The translations under genes were made by a program, and so were the position numbers. Below are positions 37,389 through 49,400 of a DNA stretch of 64,000 bases, piece after piece. This stretch comes from Sphagnum compactum (taxonomy: Eukaryota; Bryophyta; Sphagnopsida; Sphagnales). The DNA lies in the NCBI GenBank assembly GCA_965153455.1, contig OZ234493.1:16482213-16546212 (forward strand). The letters run 5' to 3'. Positions within the stretch are counted from its first letter, which is position 1. Every line of letters begins with the position of its first letter. The notes beneath the pieces were generated by a model. That model did not search any database. It saw nothing but the letters and a program-made list of their open reading frames with translations, and was not told where the DNA came from.

Positions 37389-37800
37389 TCTTTTGACCTT
37401 TGCACGAGTTCACAAAGAGAGTGCATCGTTTGGTTCAAGAACATGAACCTTGTCAAGGTCCTTGAAAGCTCTTTCATAATTGTTTAACACATGTTTGACA
37501 TATTAATAAAAATCCCTAAAATATGTGCAATGCTTGGTTTAATAACATCATGTTTGTCAAAGTCTTCAAAAGTTTTTTCATCTTCCTTAAAGACCTTTTT
37601 TTTCATGTGCACAAGTTCTTAAACTTAATGCACTTTTGGTTCATTGAACATAAACCTTGTCAAGGTTTTTCAAGGCTACTTGATAATCTTTCAATACCTT
37701 TTTTTCACATTTTTCACATGTGTTATTTAAATGATTCCATTGTTTAATTCATGAACACTAGCCTTGTGAAGGTCGTCCATGGTTTTTTCATAAGCATTTC
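37389..37800 (-). pseudogene. Decayed TPR units upstream of the kinase ORF
   Basis: About four further repeat units can be recognised 5' of the first ATG. The nearest reads AFKDLDKVHVLEPNDALSL and then hits an in-frame TGA just before the unit that begins the open frame. The most distal (about 37,730-37,790) still reads as AYEKTMDDLHKASVHE. Spacing between them is irregular. They suggest that the array was longer and that its 5' part, perhaps with the original start, has degenerated; alternatively they are now 5' UTR. Confidence 0.7.
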
Positions 37801-39016
37801 ATTTGTCAAGAACATGAAATAATGATATATATATATATATAGATATTGATTGAACATGAAACAAAATAATTGTGATAGAGATTTTTTTTGGGGGATATTC
37901 CACCAACCTATGCCACCTTACTTTCGTATAGATTTGAAATGTAATCATTACTTACATAATGATTAGGATACATAATTCTTATCATTGATGATTATTCCAC
38001 TTAGTTTAAAGAATGTGATTTGGTAATAAACATTTCATTACATTATGCAATTTGTTCAATTCAATAAATGTAGATAAAAGATGTGCGTCCACATCAATAT
38101 ATATTTTTCCACTTTTTGATGGAGCTAAGGTGGCAAGCATTCTTAGGCAAAATTTGATTTAACTAACAACATTGTTTCAAGGAACTTTTAATTGTTGCAA
38201 AACTATTTTGAATAGCTAGCTAATGCGAATTCAACTTTGTTCAAATTAAACTTTTTAATATAATCCCGTTTGAAATCTAAAAATATCGTATTCATGTTTT
38301 AGTTATTCACTCATTCCATTCATCACAACCTTCATACCTTTCACATCCTTGATTAAGAACACAAACTTAGTTTTGACGTTGCAAGACATATTGAGTTCAA
38401 GATGATAGAAGTTTGTGTGTGAAACACATACCTACAAGTTTTGAGAAATTGCAAAATATGTGATGTTCAAATGACCTTGATAGTTTTTGTTGTCTTTTAG
38501 CGTTGGTTGCTAGCCCAATGAAATGCATGTGAACACTATGGCAATCAAGAAAAACACCAAGTTAACCCACCTTAATAGAAAATCATGGTAGATGAGCATT
38601 TGTGCAAATTTGAATCATGATACAATCGTTACTTGAGGTCAAACATTCATAACATTACTAATGCGTTCAAGGACATGGAACCAAAGTTTTGGTGTTTGAG
38701 ACCTACCAAGTTTGACATAAAAGACATGATGATATGTGAAAAGCATTTGCACGTGGTGATTGGATGATGAACACTTCTCTTGTTGTTGCGTTGAGCCACA
38801 AAGCCGTATGAACATATGTGAAGAGATTGATGGCAATAGTGCAAGAAGGGAACCAACCTCGATAAAAGTTTGTAGCAAACTCGGGGATACAAATTTGGGC
38901 CAAGGGAGAATTAGTCCATTGGATTCCTTGCATTTATGCCAGACTCGCGAACATCTTGGAAGGTGGTTCTGATTAGAGGTTGAGAGAAAGGATCCAAGTG
39001 GTCCTTCCAGGACGGT
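37801..39016. other. Upstream region of the kinase gene, no gene seen
   Basis: An (AT)n run lies at 37,829-37,846. Overlapping short frames at 38,640-38,970 occur on both strands, but I recognise none of them. The kinase promoter would lie here if transcription starts upstream of the decayed repeats; I cannot place a TATA box with confidence. Confidence 0.35.
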
Positions 39017-40382
39017 GCAAACCGTGTACCATAATTTAGGCTGGTTAAAGGTTTCTGTGCTACCCGCTCAGAACTTTACTCGGGAATATATTATTGCAGC
39101 TGGATGCTTTTCTGTCTTTTCTCTTGTCGTCTTGTGCTTTCACATTGCTCAAGATTGGAAGTCTTTAATAAAGCGATGCAGTCTGTGCGTGAGTACTAGA
39201 CCTGCAACTTCCTGTGATCACTGATTTTTCTGGCTATAAGATAATGGATGCAAGTGGTCATTGATGGATTGCATCGTGTGTCAGCAAAGAAAAGTGAGGC
39301 CCGTTAGCAATCCTCAGTCGGAACTTTCCTCTTGTATAGAGTATATCAACTCATTGCTTTGTGTAGCTTTTTCTCCCCCTCATTACCTGCCGGGAAACAT
39401 TGTTCATAATTTCATTTACCATAAAGTCATGGCACGTGCCCCATGTTGGTGCTTGGCCCCAAACTTGAGCATGTGTAGGTTTTAGACTTGAAAATTTTCC
39501 TGTGACCGGTGCTTTTCAGGCATTACAGAATTGATGGATTTGGTCATTGTTTGATAATGCACAACCTGAGTCAGCAGATATAATTGGGGTTGTTAGAGCT
39601 GGACCTAGTGAAATTGTCATGGCTGAAATTCGCCATTTTGCTATAAATGAAAGTCCCAAGCAACATGGTCGAGGGAACTTTTTGAAAAAATCCTAAAAAA
39701 ATTGTCACATTTTGAGGAAGAAGAGAGTTATGAAATAGCCAAAACAAAAAAAATTGAAGGATGTGGGCAGATTTCTAACTTTCTTCTTTTGAAATCCCCA
39801 TATTTAGTTAATAGGTTCTATTGGTTTGCCAACATGTAATAAGATTGCCATAATTTTTACTTCTTTATTTGTCTTGTAATCAGATCTGACTAAATCCTCT
39901 CGTGGCTGATTGCCTGTTTTGATGCGACATGACAAAATTGAAAAAAAGGACCACCGGCTGGACCCTCTGAATTGATCGTTTGTCAGCAAAGAAGACTTAT
40001 CGGCTCTTTGAAGTGCTCCCCAAGCAAAGTGGCCCATTTGAGAACTTGCCTTTGGAATGCATACAATATACTAAGGCAACAGAAATGGTTTGCTGACATG
40101 TGAGCTGTTGAATCTTCATCACATGCTCACTGGTCATGCCTGTAATGGAGTTGGGCATACGTTAGAGAAATCGGTAAATTCAGGGGGAGTTTCACAGGGT
40201 GTGTCATACCCTATTAACTTTTTCGCCTTGAGTTCAGTGCTCCATAAAGTCACCCTGACTGTGGTCGGTTTTGTAAAAAGACGGGCTGGGAAGGGGTTGC
40301 CCACGTGGATGCGCATTTAACTGGCTTAAAATGGGGTGGACAGTTCAAGACTGGCTTGAATAGCTGGACAGTCTAAGAAGTT

Positions 40383-40795
40383 GAAAATATCAACTTTTGG
40401 ATTGGGGAGGGGAGGCGAGGGTGTTGGGGGAGGCATTTTTGGGATTTGCAGGGTGGGTGAGGGGATTTGGGTGCGGTTTTTTCTTTCCTGAAGGATGGGT
40501 GGGTTAGGGGTTTAGGAGGGTCATGATTTTATTTTTATTTTAAGTTTTTTTTTTGGAGGTGGGGAGGGGGTGGGGTTCTAGGGGTCTTAATAGGTGGAGG
40601 TGGGAAAGGGTGTTTTTTTTCCAGAGTGGGTGGGTTCGAGCCTTTAAATATTTATTTTTCGTTGTTGGAGGTGTAGGGGGATACTTGGATTTATCCCAAA
40701 TTTTGCATTTTTTAAATAATTGGTTGTGGGTTCATGTTCTAGGGTTTAGAGTTAAGGGGGTTGGGGGAGGTTTTCATTTGATGCCCCTGTGCTAA
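40383..40795 (+). repeat. G-rich block in unit M
   Basis: Runs of gggg, gggtg and ggagg dominate about 400 bp. The same block appears as a C-rich strand at 62,290-62,680 in arm R, in keeping with the inversion. Reading frames across it are glycine-rich artefacts. Confidence 0.8.
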
Positions 40796-40952
40796 GTGCA
40801 TTGGAGATCATTGGAAATTTGAGAAGAAAGAAAGCAGGATCATTTCTGAAAGTAGCACCATTTGCATTCAGAAACAGAGGTCAAGAGTGTGGTATTCAGA
40901 TTGGTTGATTTCTAGCATCCACCCACACCAAAAGAACTTCTTTTTGAGCATC

Positions 40953-41340
40953 AATGTTCCTCATAATCATGTTGCAACTTAATGTCTTTGCTCTCAATAC
41001 TTGACATCCATTGTTGATTTTCTGGTTCGTGATTTAGGGCTTTCATGTTGTTAAGCTCCTAAGTCTCAAATTTGAGATGCACACCATCAAAGTCTTCCTT
41101 TGCAAAGGTCCCTTTTGCAATGTCTTGGTCACACACCATTGCTATTAACTTGCTTTAGAGCTCATTCAGCTCATAATTCTTTATACCTGAAGACTTTTGC
41201 CTACCTAACATGTCTTCTGTCGACCCTACCATTTTTGTGTTAATTATGCTGCTCATGGTGTTTAATTCTTTAGTCAATTGTACATCTTCAATGTTTGCAT
41301 TTGTGATAGCGTTTTTCTTCATGTAATCGCAAGCTGCCAT
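40953..41340 (-). pseudogene. Unidentified coding fragment, copy M
   Basis: The minus-strand frame begins MAACDYMKKNAITNANIED, continues through a polar, helix-prone stretch to KNYELNEL, hits TAA, then continues in frame with IAMVCDQDIAKGTFAKEDFD and ends near IESKDIKLQH. A second stop (TAG) replaces the CAG of copy R. Two copies with one shared and one private stop suggest decay of a coding sequence. I do not recognise the family; a coiled-coil protein is possible. Confidence 0.5.
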
Positions 41341-41577
41341 TTAGGACCCATTCTTAGGCCTCATAGCAGCCAAGAGGTCTTCAACATGACCAAACCCAAC
41401 AGCTTACAATGATATCCAAACTAAGACTAATTTACTACAAAGGCCAGAAAGATTGATAAATGCACAAAGTAAAGAACCCACCCTCATGAAGGAAGATGTG
41501 GACATGATGACAAGAGCCACATAAATACACATGGCAACCAAGATAGATGAGACCATATATAGTAGAACGCCTCTTAC

Positions 41578-41850
41578 TTTGAAGGCATCTTCATCTATTC
41601 AATCATCTCCAATATAGACTGGGAATACATCCCTGCAGTCAGATAGCCCTGCCATGTCGACCACAACGAACTTCCTTATTTGTATCAAAATTCATGCACT
41701 TGACATTGCCAACCTTGTGTGGATATGAGTTTGTTGTTTTGTGAGGTTTCTGCTGCAGTTGTACTCACCAAGTGAACTTAGCAGAAAATCTACAGCCTTG
41801 GCCTTATCCCATGCTATATAGCTGGACGAATTTCCAAGACTTGCAAAAAG
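41578..41850 (-). pseudogene. Trehalose-phosphate phosphatase fragment, copy M
   Basis: This is the counterpart of the fragment in arm L. One exon (about 41,841-41,769) reads LEIRPAI and AVDFLLSSL. The next (41,632-41,578, 55 bp, the same length as in L) reads DVFPVYIGDD, then TGA, then IDEDAFK. The stop replaces the CGA codon kept in L, while the acidic Glu-Asp lost in L is kept here. Each copy has therefore decayed in its own way from a better ancestor. No function expected. Confidence 0.82.
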
Positions 41851-42059
41851 GCATTTAATGCATCACATTCCAGCACTAGACATCCAGCTACGCATTAAGA
41901 CTTAGGTGGCCAAAAGTATGAAGTCATGAGAATTGGTGACATTCTCACCATAGCACAATGGATCTACCCACACTCAAAGACAAAGCCATGGGGTAAAGAA
42001 AAGAAAGCTTCAGACCAGATACCGTCGCCCAAACATGGCCTGCAAGAAAGTGTATCATG

Positions 42060-43140
42060 ATGAGGACGGCACTGGGTGGAGCTGATGGTAGACAGTGACA
42101 AGTGGTACAGGATGCTTTGCATCTTCCATGTTGATATGGACATATACTGCTAGCTTGCCAAGTTTCTGATCCCATTCACCATCCCTCTCAACCAGTGCAA
42201 ATGGCACCTAGATGACAGCAAAATAATACATTCTAGCGATCGGTTCACAATCTACTGAATCTTGCAGGTTGAGCAGTTCGCTGAAGATGAACATCTGCAA
42301 TGAAAACATAAGCAATTGGAGTAGTACGAAGCAAGAAGAAAATCAGTCACACATAAATAACATTTACCAATGGATGTCATGATATTGATGGTTTCTCCAA
42401 CTGGTTATGTTTCTGGGAGTTTTGATGCAAAAGAAGGCAAAGATCAAAAGCCAGAGTGAATGAAGCAAGAAGAATGGAAAAACCTGTAAGATTAGGGTTT
42501 CCAATTGGGTCAGACAAAACAAACAATGAATGGGAAGCAAAATGTGAAAGTACCTTGCGCCTTAAAACCGTGACTTGCTCCTTATGAGAACCCCATCCCA
42601 AAATTGCCCTCCATTTGTAACTCCACCCAAAGATGCCTCTCCATTCATTGCATAGACACTGAAACCTACATCCACTTGCAGCAACACGCCAGTAAAACAT
42701 CAGGCTCACAGGGTGAAAGAAGAAGAGGGATCAACCATAGTGAACTTCTCTGCAGCACATTATGCAGAGCATACCACTCAGATACCTTGTATGAACACAG
42801 AAAAGATACTATGACAGATTGGTATCAACATCTCCACATCTCAGAATTCTGTGAAAAATTTCCCCTCGCTCCCATAGAAAGACATCTGGTTCATAAAAAA
42901 TTAGAGATGTGATAGAGAAGAACAGGTGCTTACTGTCTGCGTCCTCTCCAAGTATACCGCATTCCCATTGACATTTTGTGCTGTGAGTGCACCTGTGTCA
43001 TGGTTCTTGTCTTTGGATTCCACAAAGGCTTTGCTTTGCATCTTTCCCCTCACTATCACCAATGCATCTTACTTCATTGATACTTCTTGTGGCCATAAAC
43101 TCCACCACATCCTGAAAGGAAACTGTTTTGCTTCGTGAGT
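42060..43140 (-). other. Unidentified exon-like fragments in unit M
   Basis: These are the inverted counterparts of the fragments in L (1,190-2,300), including the stretches with EWRGIFGWSY, KEQVTVLRRK and KLGKLAVYVHINMEDAKHP. Conservation of these peptides between two otherwise drifting copies suggests coding origin in the source gene. I could not assign a family. Confidence 0.45.
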
Positions 43141-43499
43141 ATCATTCATTTGTTGGACAGAGTTTACCTCCTAGAGACAACTTCCAATACCATTTTGGTT
43201 TTTCTTGCATTCTCCATACTCGAGAACCCTGCTGAACAATTCAAGATGGTCTTTGGAAAAAAGGAGAGAGCAATCAACTCTATCAGATTATTCAACTTCA
43301 TCACAAATAGAAGTGTCTAGCATGCTAAGAACCGGTTCATGAGGCAGTAAAATGTGGGAAAGGAATAGACATCTGCAAAGTCCATTTGCTGCTTCAAGTT
43401 ATTCAGGATAGGTAGGCAGACAGTTGAGCAAGATGTCAGAAAGTGCAATTGTACAGATGGGAAAATGGAGCCAGTATTTTAGGCACATGAGGACATTAC

Positions 43500-44732
43500 C
43501 TTCTGCTCAATCTTAAGGGTCTGGCCTGACTTCAAACAACCCTTCATTGCATTCTTTATGTCTTCCAACTCTTGTTTTGTAAGTCCCTAAAATAGGCAAA
43601 ATACATGCATCAAAGGCCTGTTGAGTTGAAAAAAAACTAAAATGAGAGACTTACCCTTACCCTTAAACTATCTCCTATTTTCACATCACAACAAGCATAT
43701 GCTTATGTGCTGTCCTTGAACCCTAATTGGCTGTATTAAGACCAGAGTGCCTGACTGGTTTCTTTGCAAAATGATAACCAAGACAGGGTCAAGTGTAGGA
43801 CTAGTATTCTTACAAGAGCTGCACTTACCACAACTAAAACTTTTCCTCGATGAGCCAACAGAAGTTGTATATGTAGAAATGATCTGTGGCAGCCGTGAGA
43901 GCTTTCCATTCTCTGCCAATACAACTGTAGAATGCAAATCTCAAGAGTATGAAACTCTTTCCTTGTACACAAAAAACACAGCCAAGTATGTTAGCGCTTG
44001 CACTTAACAAAAAGAAATGGTTTGTGCAATAAAGGTACAATCCCATACCTAGGAAGTTCTTCATGACATCATTGAACTTGATGTTCTTGAAAATTCTACA
44101 ATTGCTTTCACCCTGACTGTTTTCGAAACAGATGGGTCCTTGTGAAAATCATCAAACACAAGATTGGTCTCTGCAGCACCACAATGCAGCTCTGCCTCAA
44201 CAAGCTCCAAAGCATTTTTCCGTACTGTTGTTATGTACAGGGCTAAGGCATACTTTCCTGCAACTCCATAATTGGGCAAAGGTACCTAAAATTCCAACAA
44301 GAAAAAAAATGAAACCCAATAATAATAATAATAATAATAAATCCAAATTCAATCTAGTATGATGCTCTAGCACTTCACGACTATATTTCCCAAAAAACCA
44401 AATGGGTGTCTGAAAAGAAAAGAAAAGAAAAAACCTCGACATGTTCATCTATGGATCATTTCGCTCCGTATCCACGAACTGCCTGCACAAGAAAATCCTA
44501 ACAAGTTCTCAGCTCTCTTTTATTCCTCCAGAAGTTCCATTACCATACTATAGTCCAAGAAGGAGAAGACACATAAGAATTTTACCTTACAAGCAGCGGA
44601 AGAGACCACAGCGACGGCGCCCATTTCATTGGCATTAGTAAAGATAGAAGGAGACGCAAAGGCCAATGACGATGCCGATACCGATGCAATAACACCCAGA
44701 AAACCTCTCAATGCTCGACTTGATCGCAACAT
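43500..44732 (-). pseudogene. Mitochondrial ATP synthase OSCP fragment, copy M
   Basis: Three OSCP exons are visible: 44,285-44,049, 43,924-43,829 (LAENGKLSRLPQI, then LLLAHRGKVLVVV in another frame) and 43,586-43,500 (ending LKIEQK). Exon 44,285-44,049 lacks six bases in frame and one base out of frame compared with L, which throws off its end. The middle exon needs a one-base shift between its halves. Upstream, an ATG at 44,732 opens MLRSSRALRGFLGVIASVSA and runs to a donor at 44,586. Its arginine-rich then hydrophobic make-up would suit a mitochondrial presequence, but I cannot prove that it belongs to OSCP. The conserved C-terminal exon is missing, as in L. Confidence 0.83.
44322..44342. 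repeat. (AAT)n microsatellite
   Basis: Seven AAT units lie in the intron upstream of the first OSCP exon of copy M. The matching place in L (about 236-252) holds only a T-rich run. Confidence 0.8.
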
Positions 44733-45329
44733 TGAGCCTCCTTCTTTCTCTGCAAATCTGAACTCTTCCTCTCCTCTTTCCACCAATCACAGAACACTTT
44801 TCAGAACTCCAACAAATTCTTTATCCTCGCAAACAAATTGAGGAACCCAAAATTTTCCGATCTTGATAAACAACCCTAAAAGTCTTGCTTACATCCGAAC
44901 TGTTGTTGCTGGTGCCTGTTTGCGCTCCATCAGGACACTTGCCGTATCTGTCAAGACCTTCTTTCTCCTCCTACTAGAAAATGTAATTGCGAAAAAAAAA
45001 TCTCTTGAAACTTGGTGCTTCTTCAGAGGCTAAAAAGGAAATACAAGCCCGGTGGACTCTGCAGAAAATGAATTCTGTATACAACTGCCAATTTGCAATT
45101 ATTAGTGTCTGACTCACCTCTGACTCACTTCTGACATTTGCTCATTCTTCATGTTCAAGATCGGTTCTCTCCTTCCTCATCACAGCAACAGGGATAATTT
45201 AGGAGTTGGCACAGACACTTTTTTCTATTGACCAATCCATACACAGTGCATCTGCCAGACGCCCATTGCCACCTAAAATTTGGCCAAACACCCAAAAAAA
45301 TTTCTTTCAAAACACTTCTTACCGTCGCC

Positions 45330-45418
45330 CACACAATCTGTCGTTGTGTTACCGTTGTGTTAATCGCTCTCACACAGTCTGTCATTGTGTTGATCGCTCT
45401 CACACAATCTGCCGTCAC
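45330..45418. repeat. Short tandem repeat, about 30 bp
   Basis: Three imperfect units share cgctctcacaca, tctg and cgt/tcattgtgtt. They lie just upstream of the reading frame at 45,489. Confidence 0.65.
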
Positions 45419-45488
45419 TTAACAAACCTCAAACAACTTTCAAAAACTTTTTTTTAGTGTACATCTTAAGATAACGCAAGCACTGAAC

Positions 45489-46022
45489 ATGGCTCCACCG
45501 AAAATTGCAGATTATGGCGCGCTGCTCAAGAAGTTGAAGAAGGAGCTCATCGAATCCATCCTTGCGTCGATTGACAAAAAAGCAAAGAAAGACCAACAAA
45601 CTTATCATCAGACCGACAGCCAGTTCCAACTTCTGAATGTGTGCGGTTACAAAGGATATATTGTGCCCCTCGTCTTCCATCGAAGCGAATCAATTTGTGG
45701 ATAGCTACGTTGTGAAGAAAACCAAATTCGTGGAACAACGTAACAAGATGCCGGCACCTGGTATTCATTTTTTTCGAATTTACAAATTCATTTTTTAAAA
45801 TTATGTTTTCATATAGCCATTCATTTTTGTTTGATTCTTGCCATTCTAGGAAATGTAAAGTTACTCATGGACGCCTTGCACATCCCGTATGCGGACATCA
45901 AAGTTGAACTCAAGATGTACACAGCCACAGGCTTGATTCACAAAGTTCTGCCTGGCATTTTAGCACCATACCAAATGGTTTGGTTTGTGGTCGAATTCAA
46001 CATCATCAACGCTACCATATGA
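45489..46022 (+). pseudogene. Unidentified small two-exon reading frame, possibly frameshifted
   Basis: A first frame from ATG 45,489 reads MAPPKIADYGALLKKLKKEL. A better downstream frame opens at ATG 45,637 and ends exon 1 at 45,760 (VVKKTKFVEQRNKMPAPG). A clean 89-bp intron (gtattc...ttctag) leads in phase to 45,850, and the frame continues NVKLLMDALHIPYADIKVEL to TGA at 46,020-46,022. From 45,637 this gives 98 residues. The two starts are in different frames, so either a one-base change separates them or the upstream frame is chance. Codons after the stop still look coding (DLSFDQAQKIARK), suggesting truncation. I do not recognise the protein. Confidence 0.4.
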
Positions 46023-46499
46023 TCAGATCTTTCTTTTGACCAAGCGCAAAAAATCGCTCGAAAACCTACAAAATAATGATGCACAACTTTAAGAAGCGAC
46101 CAAAAAACGCGATGCACCAAGCAACAACATTGCCAATGTCCCCCACCTAAACGTGTCACCATTGACAACAAAAGCAACACGGTTGAAGGGAGAAAACATG
46201 GTTCACCAATGAAACAACAACACCATGTGTACACAGTCACATGCATACCCACTGTGAAGATCTATGTCGAGCAAAGCATCGATCCGTTACGTAAATTTCA
46301 ACAGCACAAACCCACCATTTCATATGAAATCCGATGCGAAATTTTTTCAACCTTTTGAAAACCATTTCAAACTACATGTGATCTTTAGTAGCTTTCGTAA
46401 GTACCTAGTTGATAGGTTTGAATATAAACAAATAGCCACCCTGCAAACCACCGGACCTAAAGGCTACAATAACCTATGAGGCAAACCTTCGTCAGACTG

Positions 46500-49400
46500 C
46501 AAGTACTAGCCAGGATTTTTCAAAAATATTACAAAATTTGATAAAAAAAACAATATGAGTGGAGATGACTACATGATTGTTAGTCCATAACACCACGTTG
46601 TAAATATGATTAGTCGCATTTATTGCAGCCACATTAACGACTATGACTTGCCATGACTATAGTTGCAAAGGACATAGTCTTGGATTGAACAAGACACATG
46701 GTAGCCTCACAAAGTGTCACGTGTCACAAGTTTAAAAAAAATAAAAAAATGTAAATATATTTCTTTCTAATCAAATATTGCAACGTGCTAATTTCTTAAC
46801 CTAAAGAACCCGGTTTAGAAAGCCTAACCTAGGCCACCTAGCCTAGAAAGCCTATTATAAGCAATTTAACTTAGGCACAAAAAAAGCTTCTTAGGTTAAG
46901 CAAGCCACCAAGGTATTTAAACATTTAAGCCTTTAGGTGCCTAGGTGTTTTGGCTTGCAAATGGGAGGACATGAATTCCCCCACCTCCACTTTGGGGAAT
47001 AAGTCCTTAACCATGGCATCACATTATTTATTAATTATACCTATTATTTATCACTAATCTATAAACAATAATGTTTTTAGCTAAAGTTAACCTAATTCAC
47101 CTTAAGTTAACCTAGTTTGACTTAGGCTAATATAGTCTATTTAATAGATTAGCCTTGGTTAACATAAATTAACTTAGACTAACTCAGGCATTCCTAACCT
47201 AAATGTAGGCCTACTAAGTAATAAACTAATATAGACTTAGACTAGGCTAAAATAAATTAAACTTTGACTAAACTAACATAAATTAAGCTAAACACAATTG
47301 TTTAGGTTAAACTTAACCAAACTTGGCAAAACTTGACAAAATTAATATCATAATACATTGGCCATTTGAACACTTGTTCCTTGAATAATTAATTAATTTT
47401 GAAATTTTCATTTCACAAACAGAATATTTTTAAATATTCATTATTTCTTTCACAATATTTTTTTGATTTAAAAGAATTTTTTTTTTGAAACTTTCAACAT
47501 TTTTGAAAATAATATAATTAATGTTGAATTAACTAAAGTACTAGGGTATTAGTTAGAATAAACTAGACAATCAATTTAACTAAACTTGGCAAAATTAGGT
47601 TAAATTAGAACATTAAAATAAAACTTGGCAAAACCTAATCACATTTAACAAAACTTTGATAAATTAGGCTAAACTAGGCTATTGAAGCAAAACTTGGCAA
47701 AGATTGAATAGACATAGTTGTTTAAGATAAACTTGGCTAAATTTGGCAAAACTTGACAAAATTTGGCTCAACATGCCTATTTAAATTGAACTTGGTAAAA
47801 TTGGGCAAAACTTAACAAAACTTGGTTAAACATGGTTATTTTGGTTAAACTTGGTTAAACTTAGCAAAACTTAACAAAACTTGGCTAAACATGAAACCCT
47901 ATTTTGATTAAACTTGGTTAGAATTTGGCTAAATTTGGCAAAACTTGGTTAAACATGGCTATTTAGGTTAAACTTGGTTAGATTTGGCAAAATTTAGCTA
48001 AACTTAGTTAAACATGGTTATTTTCATTAAATTTGATTAAAATTTGGCTAAACTTGACAAAATTTGGTTAAACATGGCTATTTAAGTTAAACTTGGTTAG
48101 ATTTGACAAAACTTGGTAAAAATTAGATAAATTAAGCTAAGTTAGAACATTGATGTTAAACTTGGCAAAAATTGATTAAACATGACCATTTAGACTAAAT
48201 TTGGCAAAATTTGGCAAAATTGGCGAAACATGGTTATTTAAATGAAACTTGGTTAGACTTGGCAAAAATTAGTTACTTAAGTTAAACATGGCTTCATTTG
48301 GCAAAACTTAAATAAATTCGACTAAAATAGGGTATTGAAAATAAACTTGGCAAAATTTAGATAAATTAGGTTAAACTAAGGTAGTAAGGCAAAACTTGGC
48401 AAAAATTAGCTATACATGGCTAAACATGGTTATTTAGGTTAAATGGCTAAACCTGGCAAAATTTGGATAAATTAGGCTAAATTATGATATTGAGGCAAAA
48501 CTTGGCAAAATTTGGTTAAACATGATTACTTAAGTTAAATTTAACTAAACTTGGCAAAACTTGGATAAATTAGGATAAACTAGGGTATTGTGGCTAAAAG
48601 TGGTTACTTATGTTAAACTTGGCAAAACTTAAATAAATTGGGCTAAATTAGGGTATTGAAGTTAAACTTGGTAAAAAAATGGCTAGAACCAAAATTAACC
48701 CAAATTTAACCAAGTTTAGCCTAAGTGGTTTAATTAAGCCATGTCTAGCCATGTTTTGCCAAGTCTATTCATGTTTAACATAAGTAGCCATGTTTAACCA
48801 AATTTAATCAAGTTTAACGTCATACCTTATTTTAGCCTAACTTATCCAAGTTTTGCCAAGTTTAGCTAGGTTTAATTTTAAAATAATCGTGTTTAGCCAA
48901 ATATAGTTTCAATATTCTAATTTAACCTACTTTTCCAAGTTTTATTGAGTCTAACCAATTGAAAATTAAGGAACCATGTTTAGCTAAGTTTAACCAAAAT
49001 TTGCCTTAATATTTTAATTTAATCTAAATTATCCAAGTCTAAGGTAAACTAAATTATTTATATATATTTAGGTTAAAATTAAAATAATTAAATGAAAATA
49101 AATTATATTAAATTATTAAATTAGGTTACATTAAGCTAAATTATATTAAATTATGTTATTTAATCTAAAGTAAAATAAAAATAAGTTAAATTGTGTTAAA
49201 GTAGGTCAATCTAAATTATGGTAAATTAAAATAAACTACTTAAACATTTGTTGGTCCATTTCAAAATAAATTGAATTTGGTTATACTATTTCAAATTCAA
49301 ATATTACTTCAATATGAATTCACCAATTGTGTAGTCATATTTTGTCATGATTATTTTTAATTTTAATTATAGTCATATGTATAGTGAAGTAATTATCAGT

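Larger units (their letters stand above)
39017..44576 (-). repeat. Unit M: contiguous inverted copy of arms L and R
   Basis: Bases 44,576-41,323 match arm L inverted, and bases 41,322-39,017 match arm R (61,714-64,000) inverted. The two parts join directly in M at about 41,322/41,323. On the minus strand the order is OSCP fragment, unidentified exons, phosphatase fragment, an unidentified KNYELNEL fragment, a G-rich block and an unassigned tail. Both outer limits are set by the window edges of L and R, so the unit may be longer. Confidence 0.93.

Noticed and set aside
40553-40795. Glycine-rich frames in the G-rich block and its partner near 62,350-62,604
   Set aside because: Produced by simple G-rich sequence; not preserved as frames between the two copies.
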